Assembly: GCA_016800925.1 (NCBI GenBank)
Contig: JABCPU010000802.1
Span: 1 to 26,024, forward strand
DNA: 26,024 bases
Origin: Suillus spraguei
Lineage: Eukaryota; Basidiomycota; Agaricomycetes; Boletales; Suillaceae
Direction of reading: 5' to 3'
The number at the start of each line of letters is the position of its first letter. The first letter of the stretch is position 1. The notes under the pieces were generated by a model that did no database searches, was not told the DNA's origin, and saw only the letters and a list, made by a program, of their open reading frames with translations. The position numbers were made by a program, and so were the translations under genes. Shown here piece by piece: positions 10,544 to 20,871 of this stretch.

Positions 10544-10734
10544 GCAAAGAACAACAAAGACCTCACTTTATATTACATGATTTGGATCAAAACGGGCATG
10601 CATGTCAGTACAATAGTACAAGAGACCCCGATATCTTGACGACAATTCCCAAGACTGCAACATATTCAGTAAATCACAACAAAAGCATTCATCTTGCCCT
10701 CTTCAAAAATTCAACCAGGTTCTTTTGTAGTATC

Positions 10735-12805
10735 TTACAACTCCACGATAACTTTCTGCAGGAGCCATTCCTTGAACGACAGGTCGGACAGGACGATGGG
10801 AACCTTCACTTGCCCCATCGAGATGTTCGCCTTCTCGCATTTCTGCCTGCGATATTCTTTAAACGTGCCTTTCTCCACGAGACGGATGGTTGCCTTTCTT
10901 GCTCTCCCTTGCCAAAATGCAACACGAAACTCATTGTTTTTCATGAGGTCTTCAAAAGTTTGATGTGTTGCCATTTTTGCATCCTTTCCTGTGAATATAA
11001 ATTAGTGCAGTCGTGTAGAAGAGTGCGAACCAGGTACAAACCTATTTCCCCTCCAATTTCTACCAAGTACCCATAAGTAACAGGCGTGTCTCGGTCGTCG
11101 GCCACAACAGTGAAATCAATGATTTGGCCAATCCACCGTTTAGAGGCAGACACGATCGCGTCCGTCAATTGCGACTCTGTACATGTTGATCCATACGCTA
11201 GCCCAAGCGAGCCACTTCCTCGGGGGGTATTTCAGTTGCTAAGCCTCGAATCGATGAAATCGCAACTCACTTTCGCCTATGAAGGTAATTAATGACGGGT
11301 AATCCATCATCTGGCGCAAAACCTTTAACGGTGATAACATCGCCAAGGCGATACCTCCACAAGCCATTGCGAGTCGTCAAGACGGGCTCATAATGTCCTC
11401 CAGTCACAAGCTCCCACTGCAGTAGAGATGAGCTGACGAAGCTGGGATACAGCGAATGGTTCTTACAGCGGACAATACACGCTCCGAAGGCTCGTCAGAA
11501 TTCACGTCCAGATACTCGGTGACCGCATCTACAGGTACTACCTTGAAGTCGGTATTAGGGTCACCGTTGAAATATGGTACGGCAATGTAACATTCTGAGC
11601 TGGCATAACAAGGAGACTGCATGACAACAGAAGGCCCGAGGACATGGGTAACCTTGTATCACTAACAGTTAATTGCATAGTCAACTTTCCACGCTCGATG
11701 TACCTTTGGAACGGATGCAGCAGCAGGGCCTCCGGTGATCCCAATGAACTTTTTCAAGTCAGGCCACACACAGATTGCCCAGCCCTGGATTCCAGGAGGC
11801 CCGATTTCGCGAAGTTCGGCAGCACGAAGGGGGTTTGGAGTAAAATGTTTCTGTGAGAAATAATAAGCTGAATGAAATGTAACAATAAACGCAAATATGA
11901 CCTCTAAAGTTCTCGCAGATGGTCCATATTTTCCAGGTCTGGGATAATCCCTTTCTCGATGCAGTCGATGAGTAGAGTCCACTCATCCTCTACGTACTGC
12001 AAAAAATTGACGAATACACTGGCGAAGAGGAATCGAACGGTTGTCACCTGACGGTCTGCGAGTGCAAATAACGCATTCAAAATAAAGAAAGCGCGATAGC
12101 TCTTCACCAAGGAAATGGCGTATGGATCCGTTTTCCCCGGAACTAAAAGTCGCCTAGATATCAGCGAGCGCAAGGGAAATTAATACAACAGACTCACTCC
12201 ATAAATCGAGTCTGTCCATATCATGCTCGACGTCCCAGTTCATCTGCATTCGCAGAAAACCGACTGTTTACCGAGCAAATCGGCAACATCTTGTAGCTTT
12301 GACCGTCCTCGCAGCACATCTTTAGGACCCGCCAAAGACCTAAAGAGGATGGTGATAAGGCGCTGCCATCTGAATGGGGAAGTGACAGATACAGGGGGTG
12401 ATGCAACATGGGAGGAGAAGGCCGATATATTGGAAAGGTCTTTGCTGGTTTGCCAGATGTCGTGCTGGATACAGCTAAGCAGTAGGGCAGTCCTGGGGCG
12501 AACAGGTTTTTTACGTCAGACTCATTGCAATCGGTCGCAAAAAACTTGGCTATGTATGGCCTGTAAGGCTCATAGTCTGTGGTGGGAACGGATTCTCGGA
12601 AGCTGCGTAAAAATTCAATATCGTCCTTCGAATCGATGTGTGCGATGGTCTCGCGGAACTTTGCCAACTCGGGAGCATGCCGAGCAAATTGAGACGCGAA
12701 GTTCGGCTGTATAAACCTAAGCAGGGCTTGATCCATGAGTTCCTTGAGCCGCTGAGAGAGTTCGGCGGATAGGACACTCAGCATATCTGTGTCAGGACGA
12801 GACAT
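10735..12805 (-). pseudogene. GH3-family acyl-acid amido synthetase, copy B (disrupted)
   Basis: Exons equivalent to copy A are 12805-12198, 12142-11902, 11850-11704, 11661-11467, 11416-11271, 11214-11042 and 10988-10735. Exons 3, 5, 6 and 7 have exactly the sizes of copy A; exon 4 gains two codons (SD). Three lesions break the frame. One extra base near 12265 in exon 1 shifts the frame and leads to a stop at 12221. One base is lost near 11909-11912 in exon 2, giving a stop at 11904-11906. Exon 4 opens with TGA (11659-11661) where copy A has CGA, a C-to-T change at CpG. Motifs WRYRLGD and the C-terminal QVKVPIVLSD block remain. Splice sites are kept, so decay is probably recent. Confidence 0.85.
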
Positions 12806-12836
12806 TGTTTATATGGTGTAGTGTTGGATTGCGACA

Positions 12837-12844
12837 TTATATAG
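12837..12844 (-). promoter_or_regulatory. TATA-like box of GH3 copy B
   Basis: The minus strand reads CACTATATAATG, identical to the box of copy A and at nearly the same distance from the ATG at 12805. It shows that the promoter was part of the duplicated unit. Confidence 0.5.
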
Positions 12845-12990
12845 TGTGAATGGTTTGTACGACCTGTTGGCTTGCCACATGTCATGTGAACCCTTCAGAG
12901 CTCACCACATACTAGGGTCATTCAAACCCAAGAAATCGTGGGTTGTGCTGGCATCTATACACCCGGAGATATTGAAAGAGACCACTATCA

Positions 12991-13446
12991 TATCAGGAAA
13001 ACAACCAACCCGAAATTGATATGACCAGATTGTGCTGACAAATTAAAATAGACCTACACACCGGCGGTTTCGGAGTTTTCCCCCAGGCAAGATTTTTGAT
13101 TAATAAATTAGCGATTCTCACTTCCAATTTTGACACTTGCATAACAACAAATTTAGATACATGGTGAAATGGAAATGACAATACCAAATCACATATTTTG
13201 ACAAATATTTTGATTCCCGTCAAAACGAGTGAAAATGCTTGAAGTTTTCTTCTACGAAAATGACTATACAAAGATGAAATTTTGTAAACAAATGTTGACT
13301 GGGGATAAATATTCTGCAAAATGTTATGTGATGACGGGCATTTTTCCATTGCGGGAAAAATCAAATTTTCAGTAAGGTGAAATGTGATAGAGAAAATGTG
13401 AAGTTTTAGCAGGTGGGCGCTGGTTGGGCATTCAGCGGGCATTCAT
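12991..13446. other. AT-rich non-coding stretch
   Basis: This stretch is rich in A/T runs with no domain-bearing ORF. The 149-aa minus ORF at 12993-13442 looks like translated non-coding DNA (many Phe, Ile and Leu residues, no motif). A short direct repeat, GGGCATTCA, occurs twice near 13427-13446. Confidence 0.4.
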
Positions 13447-13930
13447 GTTAGAATCCGCGTCCGATAGCCCCTATCCGGAAGAAGATAGAGATATCCGGAA
13501 ATGATATCCGGAAGTATTTCCAGTCATGTGACCTGTCATCCGGATTAGGTTACTCCTCTTAAATCACCGGACTACCTGTCAAGTAGCGGAGTAGACTAGC
13601 ACTCATCCATAGTAATGATAGCATAGTGTACAGCTACTTACTCCAGACTCCGTCATATCATTGGAGATGATGACGGAGATACTCCATACATATTTAGTAT
13701 AAGAACAACATGTAAACTACAAGTTAAAGTGTCAAAATAAGAAATCTATTCTGTACCAAAGTTACTCTACTCCTATAAACCGGATTTCCAATTCCTTTCT
13801 GGTTCCTATCTTAGTCCGCTCTTCTGGAACCCCTATTTTCGGAATACCTCTGGAAAACATCTCAGAAACCTCCTCCAGAAATCCTTCGGATTCCTTTCAG
13901 AAACTTCATCGGAAACTCATCCAGATTCTT
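13447..13930. repeat. TCCGGAA/TTCCGGA-rich degenerate repeat region
   Basis: ATCCGGAA occurs three times within 13473-13526, followed by ATCCGGATT and ACCGGA variants. From 13781 onward the same motif reappears as CCGGATTTCC, TTCGGAAT, TTCGGATT and ATCGGAAAC in a pyrimidine-rich context. The core is palindromic (TCCGGA), so both orientations are present. No ORF is seen. It could be a solo LTR or MITE relic, but clear ends were not found. Confidence 0.4.
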
Positions 13931-15224
13931 TCCCCCTATACTCTGGCTATAATCTTATCAATTCATTGGGCAATCATTGGGCACTGGGGTTTCACCAAAA
14001 AATTAGATTCATAAAGATGCTATATAGTCTATTGCATATGTAGTCTATCACTGTGGTGTCTGTGGCCATTGTAAAGATACAACCTAACCTGGGCTGTAGA
14101 TGAACTACCTCCTAAGTTAGTATGTGAGTCTTGCGCTCCGTCTAGTCTGCTTCACTTGTGAAAACAAGAGCGTTCGACCCTAAAGGGGGATGCCTATTAG
14201 TATGGTCAAGTTCAAGTCAAACTTCAGTGTGAATGAAGTGCCGTGGTCAGTGGTAAGTTGCCGCGGTCAGCAATGATGCTGCCGGAACTAGCATTGTGTG
14301 TAGTGGTGCTACTGTGGTCGAGATATAGTCAGAAACAGTTGCGTCGAGCAAGTGATGTCGAGTGATGATATCAGCGGTAGCGGTAAGGTTGCAAGTGGTG
14401 CAAAGAAACAGTAAAGAAGGCCGCAGTACTTTCAGCGGTAAAGCAGCGGTGCGTGAGAAGTTCAGTCAAAATAACAGTCAAAAGTCCAGCAGTATGCCAG
14501 CGGTAATGGAGAACGAGCATGATAGATTAACGAGCGATAAGGAACTTTAAAGACTATGTCTACTACTGGGTAGATCCAGAGCTAGACAATAATCCTGACC
14601 TATAGTACGTGCAATGGTGTAAAATCAGGTACTGTATCGTGCGGGGTATGCAGTGCTTATATCCTAAATCGTATGTACTCAGAATACTCTAGGCGAGATC
14701 AGTAGTGCTCAAGTGTAGTAACCACTGTATGTAAACATAGCGCGAGGTGCTGCGGCACGAGGCAACATGTAATAAGACTTGCCATAGAATCAGTGATAAT
14801 GAACATAAAACAAACAACGCACCAAATGGAGCTATGCGGATGCAGCAAGGACATGGGAGGACATCGGTACGTGGAACGAGGTGTGGCAGTCGGTATGGTG
14901 TGTGGTAAGCGTGGGATGCCCCCGGTAATGCTAAAGGGGTAAGACGGCCATAGACAAGTGGTAATTCCTATAGACATGAGACGAGTGTCAAAAGATAGTG
15001 TTTCAAGCCCAGCGCCAATATGTTTGTTACACCATTCTACGAGACACATCTGATCGAAACACAGAGTTGAGCTAGACCTGGGCGTAATCGCAAGCTCTGC
15101 AGTCATTTTCTTGATATTGCACTTCACAATGGTAAGGATTTGTCTGTGAGAAGTACCATCTAGAATGAGACACTGTTGATTTTTCTTGTGTGGAAGAGCT
15201 GGGCTGAGGTCCTTGGTGGGAATA
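13931..15224. other. Gene-poor stretch left of element 2
   Basis: There is no supported gene. Positions 14190-14550 are low-complexity, with repeated AGCGGTA and CAGTCA motifs, which creates a spurious 62-aa plus ORF at 14362. A 142-aa minus ORF at 15127-14699 is open but has no recognisable domain and an odd composition. The last five bases before the LTR are GAATA. Confidence 0.4.
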
Positions 15225-15697
15225 TGTTACAATCGTACGTGCCCCTATTCATTTTCTATTCATTTACCTTGTATATTACATAACGAGACTCTGACTCATA
15301 TGCTCAACACATCTGTACAATACATGCCTTCCTTATTTAGGATACGCATTTATATTCTCACAGTTATCTGGTCTGTGCACACATATTGGCCTATTTAAGC
15401 ACAGTGTACTTGTAGTAGATTCCCTACTTTAATCTTACTGGGTTTTACCTGGAATCTCCTTCGCTTAGGTCTCCAACCTAAGTCGTCTTGAATCGTCTCT
15501 AAGTCTAAGCACTCCTTAGCCTTAGTCTCTATTCTCGCGGATACCTCTTAGACTTGTCTTTGAGGCTGAACCCTTGATCGTACTCAGAACGTGTTCCTTG
15601 TACTTTCACCTTGTCCTCTTCTGGACATTGTAAGAACTCCCAGCAGACTGCCTGTGTCTTCTCACTGTCGCTGGTGACGCCACCCCAGTTCGTAACA
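15225..15697 (+). repeat. 5' LTR of element 2
   Basis: It begins TGTTACAATCG and ends TTCGTAACA, giving a 6-bp terminal inverted repeat TGTTAC/GTAACA. It is nearly identical to 22371-22843; six substitutions were found, all at CpG positions, plus small indels. It contains the likely promoter and transcript start, listed separately. Confidence 0.97.
15392..15436 (+). promoter_or_regulatory. Predicted TATA box and transcript start of element 2
   Basis: TATTTAAG at 15392-15399 lies 34 bases upstream of ACTTTAATCTT (15426-15436). That 11-mer is the exact complement of the sequence just after the LTR. In Tf1-type elements the first 11 nt of the mRNA pair with the primer-binding site, so 15426 is the inferred first transcribed base. 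The distance from the TATA box fits. Confidence 0.65.
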
Positions 15698-15698
15698 A

Positions 15699-15709
15699 AA
15701 GATTAAAGT
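15699..15709 (+). promoter_or_regulatory. Self-priming primer-binding site of element 2
   Basis: AAGATTAAAGT, one base after the LTR end, is perfectly complementary to ACTTTAATCTT at 15426-15436 inside the LTR. No tRNA-like TGG start is present. This matches the self-primed reverse transcription known for Tf1/sushi elements. Confidence 0.75.
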
Positions 15710-15895
15710 CCATTTTGATCGTCGACTATCTAGTCTTCGACCCTGAACCCTGATCGCCTAGATCAGCAAACTAGCATACGCGTACACTGAGCAGATTGTC
15801 AAGAGAAGCCCTCTGACAGAAGAAAGCCCTGACGGACAGCAAGACAGCACGTGTAGGCACCGAGAAAGTATAACTCATCAGAAGAATCATCAACC

Positions 15896-16732
15896 ATGTC
15901 GACCAAAGAATTCGAATACAAGATCGGTCAACCGATTGGTTTTGATGGAGATCGTGATAACTCTCGCGAGTTTATCCAGTCGTGCAACTTGCACTTTGAC
16001 ATCAATGAAAAGCTTTACACTACCGACAAACAGAAGATCATCTACATAACATCCTTCATGACCGAAAGGAACGCCAAGTCTTGGAAAGAACAGTTCCTAG
16101 AACACGCCCAATCAACCGACACTTCCGGACAAAAAGTTGGTTATGGGACAATGGTGGAGTTTATGAAGAGCTTTAAAGAAGCCTTCGAACCAGTGGATAC
16201 CAAAGGAACCGCGCTCACGAGACTCAGAGACCTTAAACAAGGAACTGGAGATCTCCACACATACGTCGCTGACTTTGAGGCACTTGCAGCCAAGGCTCAG
16301 ATCACCGACAACGCAACGAAAATCCAGTTTTTCCAAGACGGCCTTAATTGGGGTATCCTTACAAAGCTTTTCATAACAGGAGATGTCTCCGAAATATTCA
16401 GAGAAGTTGTGCTGCAATGCGTTGCTATTGACAATGCCCATCATCGGCTCCAAGCCATGAGGACACGTCATGCTCCACAACAAAAGAAGAAGAACTACGG
16501 GAACGCACAGTATATTCCGAACCGTGATTCCAATGCAATGGTCGTAGATCGAATCTCCGATATGGAAAGATCTGAATGCATGAAGAAAGGGCAATGCTTC
16601 GGATGCAAGAAGACAGGACATCGCCTTCATAATTGTCCTGATAGAAAAAAGAAGACCCCGCTCCGACAAACCGAAGTCAAAGGAGACGAAGAAGATGAAG
16701 AAACCGTAAGACGGATTGTTGAGGATTCTTAA
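15896..16732 (+). CDS. gag: Gag of element 2
   Basis: This is an intact 278-aa ORF. Residues ~15-195 form a Ty3-type capsid (retrotrans_gag) domain with PIGFDGDRDNSREFIQ near the start and LTRLRDLKQGTGDLHTYVADF in the middle. One zinc knuckle, CFGCKKTGHRLHNC (CX2CX4HX4C), lies near residues 237-250, followed by a Lys-rich then acidic tail. It would assemble the virus-like particle and bind the element RNA. The ORF ends at TAA, and pol begins about 20 bp later in another frame. Whether the separation is native or a mutation cannot be told from this copy. Confidence 0.93.
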   Translation: MSTKEFEYKIGQPIGFDGDRDNSREFIQSCNLHFDINEKLYTTDKQKIIYITSFMTERNAKSWKEQFLEHAQSTDTSGQKVGYGTMVEFMKSFKEAFEPVDTKGTALTRLRDLKQGTGDLHTYVADFEALAAKAQITDNATKIQFFQDGLNWGILTKLFITGDVSEIFREVVLQCVAIDNAHHRLQAMRTRHAPQQKKKNYGNAQYIPNRDSNAMVVDRISDMERSECMKKGQCFGCKKTGHRLHNCPDRKKKTPLRQTEVKGDEEDEETVRRIVEDS

Positions 16733-16739
16733 CTTGGAG

Positions 16740-19700
16740 AAACAAAGATTCGATGTATGTTTCTCTCAATGTATTACTAAGACTTGTACGCGCTGTAGGT
16801 GAAAGAAAAGAACTTTGTGTCCCTATCACCCTACACTCGCGTACTCGCTTGAAATCCGTCGACACCACTGCTGTTATCGATTCAGGAGCAGCAGGAACAT
16901 TCATCTCTGAGGAGTTTGTGAAACTCCATCAAATCACACGACGAAAAGCTCAAAAAACCGTTTCAAGTTACAACGGCAGATGGAACCTTTATAAAAGGAG
17001 GACCAATTACACACTACTGTCTTCTGGTGGTCAAAATCGATGAACGAACCATGTATGGAAAATTCAATATCACCAAACTAGGAAGGAGAGATCAAATCCT
17101 CCTGGGAATTCCATGGTTACGAGCGATGAACCCACTCATAGATTGGACTGCTGAAACACTTATCCTTCCGCGAACAGAGAAATCAGATGAGATCGAAATT
17201 GATTTAGATACGGATTGGAAGAAGAACGGGTTGCCCCGACTCTTCAATCATCACGCTAGATGGCAACATTCCCGCCTTCCGAAACCTTTCATCGCTTCTC
17301 CTACTGATGCCCTGAAGACCCAGAACCAGAAGTACGAATGCCACGTATTATAGACCCCACTCCACGTGTCCAACTGCCAAGACCAGTATCACCGATCCCC
17401 GCGCAGAGAAGCGCAAGAATGAATCCGAACCTGAGCATCGGTCGGACAAGAACCTATTGAACAACGGCCAATAAAAGAACAGAAACATGGAAAGAGAAAA
17501 ACGGAAGAAGAATCCCAGGGCGAAGCACCAATGTACCGAAGCTATCCAAGTTCTTTGTTCCCCCGAAAACTCTTTCAGCTTCAATCGAAGAAGTCCCTGA
17601 TAAAGAAGAACCCGTGCCCTCGTTGATCCCAACAGAGGATGATGACCAATTCGATACCATGCACGACGTCTGCATGCGCCAGAGGTACGTGAAATTTCCT
17701 CTTACGAGCTTGGAGATGGAGAATTCCTTGTGGAGTATGATACCGATGGAGTCAGCATGAGGATCATAGAGGAAGTATCCATGGATACACCCTTGACACG
17801 TGATGGAACTTCCAACTCGAACAATCCTCCAACTACTCCACAATTCTCCTTCCTCCTCCGAAATACAGTAACAAGGCTCAGGAATTTGCCATGGATGAAA
17901 AGGAAAAAAAAAAGAAATCTTTGAAGAATTGGTCCCGGACTACTTGCACGATTTTGCGGACGTCTTTGCTAAAGACGGACTGAACAAACCCCCCCGAACG
18001 CCCTGGTATCGATCATCGGATCGACACCAAACCCAGTTTTATCCCTCGCACGTCTAAGGTTTACCTGCTATCGGAAAAAGAACGCGCTGCTGTCAAAACG
18101 TTTATCGATGAAAACGTTGCGAAAGGTTTCATCTCAGAATCGAAGTCACCTCAAGCCAGTGGCTTCTTCTTCGTGGGAAAGAAAAGTGGAGAATTGCGTC
18201 CCTGTCAAGATTATCGCTACATCAATGATTGGACAGTCAAGAACGCCTATCCACTCCCACTTCCTATTTCCCTTGTCGCACGTCTTCACAATGCACAGTT
18301 CTTTACGAAAATGGATATTCGATCCGGTTATAACAATATTCGCATCCATCCTGATGATAGGTGGAAAGCTGCTTTTACAACGGAATTTGGCCTCTTTGAA
18401 CCGAACGTCATGTTCTTCGGCCTTTGTAATTCCCCAGCAACCTTCCAAGCATACATGAACCGCACCTTCCAACAAGAAATCAATGAAGGATGGATGGTTA
18501 TCTACATGGATGATATCCTGATTTTCTCTACAACAATGGCAGAACACCGCAAACGGACTAGACGGGTTTTGATGAAGATACGAAAGAACACCTGTTCTTG
18601 AAACCAGAGAAATGCACCTTCGATGCAGAAGAAGTGGAATTCCTCGGAATGATAATTCGCCCCGGACAAGTTGCTATGGATACCGCCAAGACCAAGGGAA
18701 TCTCCGAATGGCCAGTCCCGAAATCTGTAAAAGATGTTCGGTCATTCCTCGGCTTTTGTAACTTCTACCGCACGTTCATTTCCCATTATTCTGACATCGC
18801 CCGACCCCTTATCGATTTAACAAAGAAAGATAAGGCCTTTGATTGGTCAACCGAATGTATGGATACCTTCGAAGAACTAAAACGACGCTTCACCTCCCAA
18901 CCGGTACTTCGAAACCCTGATCCTTCCCGACAATTTGCTATTGCTACCGACGCTTCACTCGTAGCAACTGGTGGAGTTCTCTTGCAGACTGATGAGAATG
19001 GCTTTATCACCCTTGTGCATATCTCTCACAGTCTTTGAACCCTGCAGAACGCAATTACCAGATCTTTGATCGAGAACTCCTTGCCGTAATCCGGGCATTG
19101 AACGAATGGCGTCATTATCTCGAAGGAAACCCACACCCCGTCCTGGTATTTACCGACCACAAGAACCTTCTGTACTTCAGAAGTGCACAGAAGCTTACTG
19201 CGCCAAGCACGTTGGCAATTGATTTTGTCTATCTATGACATTGAACTGCATCACGTTGCAGGTACTAAATTGCAGTACCTGATGCATTATCCCGCCGGCC
19301 CGACTATGACTCCGGCAAAGACGATAACGAGGACCAAACCCTCCTCCCTGACACTCTATTCGTTCGTCTAATTGACACCGATCTGAAGGACATTTTGTCA
19401 TCTTCTGACCCTCTTGACGACCCTGTCTTTAAAACCGCATCTGACGCCCTTGATGGCGTGTGCCTCCCTCCCATGAAGTCGGCACTCTCTGATTGGAAGA
19501 TTGAGGAGAACGTCCTCTATTTTAAGAATCGTGCCTACATCCCACCGGCACACCGTTCTGATATCCTGAAACATATCATGATCATCCTACCGCGGGACAC
19601 CCCGGTAGATTCAAAACTGAAGAACTTGTGAAACGAGAAGCCTGGTGGCCTGCAATGGGTTCTTACATTCGAAAATATGTTGAGGGTTGCGCCCTTTGTC

Positions 19701-20795
19701 AGCAAATGAAAAGGGATACACATCCTGTACGGCCTCCGCTCACACCTATCCCCTCCTCGGCCGTTCGCCCATTTTCTCAGGTCTCTGTTGATCTTATCAC
19801 TGACCTCCCTGTCTCTGGGGGCTTTGACAGTATCATGGTCGTGGTAGACCATGGCCTTATGAAGGGGGTAATTATTGTCCCTTGTCTGAAAACCATCACT
19901 TCCGAAGGTGTTGCCAAGCTATTTTTGAAACACGTCTACGTTGATTTGGACTTCATGACAAAGTCATATTGGATCGAGGGCCACAATTCCTATCTCGTTT
20001 CTCAAAGGAACTTGCCCGACTTCTTGACTACGTCATCGCTCCATCTAGGCTTATCACCCACAGACGATGGTCAAACGGAAAGGCTCAATCAAGAACTTGA
20101 AACATATCTGCGCATCTATTGCCGTAACAACCCCGAAGATTGGGTAGAACACCTACCAATTGCCGAATTCATCCATAACCACCAAAACATGATGCAAGGA
20201 ATGCATCACCCTTCTATTTGATGATGGGATACAAACCACGCGCTATTCCCCACCTTATCCCTGATTCATCTGTACCCGCAGCAGAAGATCGAGTACGATC
20301 TCTGCAGAAAATAAGAGAAGAAGCAATCGCCTGCCACAACATTGCAATGCAAATGATGGCTGAACGATCCCGAGGAGATAAGTACATCCCATGGAAGATC
20401 GGAGATAAGGTTTGGCTATCCGCCGCTAATCTTAGGATCAAACTCCCATCAAGGAAACTTGCGCCAAAGCGATACAACCTTTCCTGATCATTGATGTCTT
20501 ATCCCCCATCACGTTCACACTCAAACTCCCTTCGCAATGGAAAATCCACCCCACATTCCACGCTTCCGTCTTATCGTCCTATAGCGAAACGGACGTACAC
20601 GGCCCGAACTTCCCCGAACCACCACCTGACGTCATCGAAGAAGAAGAAGAATATGAAGTAGAAGCAATCCTTTCTCACAAAGGAATCGCACTCGCCGACG
20701 TTATCTTGTGTCCTGAAAAGGATATTCATCGGGAGATAACAATGGCTCCCAGAAAAGAACTTGAAGAACTCCGCCCGAATCTTGAACGCTTATAA
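16740..20795 (+). pseudogene. pol: Pol of element 2 (protease, RT, RNase H, integrase, chromodomain), frameshifted
   Basis: Protease (AVIDSGAAGTF) is at 16753-17040, then after a frameshift ILLGIPWLRAMNP to 17353 (TAG). A proline- and acid-rich linker follows, with an A10 run near 17906 that coincides with a frame loss. RT at about 18003-18601 has [15 protein letters not shown] and active-site YMDD at 18503-18514. RT thumb and RNase H ([36 protein letters not shown]) run over 18598-19260 in three frames. Integrase has the CALC zinc pair near 19690, core VSVDLITDLP, DRGPQF only in a shifted frame near 19975, and the E in DDGQTERLNQE. The tail reads WKIHPTFHASVLSSY, then a chromodomain start (YEVEAILSHKG) whose second half is out of frame. 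Confidence 0.92.
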
Positions 20796-20871
20796 GAAGC
20801 AACATGCCCTCTGACTATTCCCCAGTCAATCAACCGCACTAGCACTTGATCAACTACCAACAAACATTGAA

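Larger units (their letters stand above)
10544..12990 (-). repeat. GH3 duplication unit B (pairs with 6111-8545)
   Basis: This is the second member of the head-to-tail duplication. It includes the 3' flank, all exons and introns, and the upstream region, where TGTGCTGGCAT and GAGACCACTATCATAT match copy A's flank. Most differences are single-base, with scattered small indels. Confidence 0.85.

Noticed and set aside
10465..11076. 203-aa plus ORF
   Set aside because: Its second half is antisense to exons 6-7 of GH3 copy B. The rest is the 3' flank shared with copy A, where no matching ORF exists.
12240..12270. Possible 28-nt micro-intron in GH3 copy B exon 1 (GTAAAC...GCAG) that would restore the frame
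   Set aside because: The same stretch is coding in copy A (27 nt, in frame) and encodes the conserved LLRMQ block. An intron of 27-28 nt is far shorter than the other introns here (42-62 bp).
12993..13442. 149-aa minus ORF as a hypothetical protein
   Set aside because: It has AT-driven composition, no motif and no promoter or splice context, and is probably non-coding.
14699..15127. 142-aa minus ORF as a gene
   Set aside because: It is open but shows no family signature, no related copy in the window, and lies in low-complexity flanking DNA.
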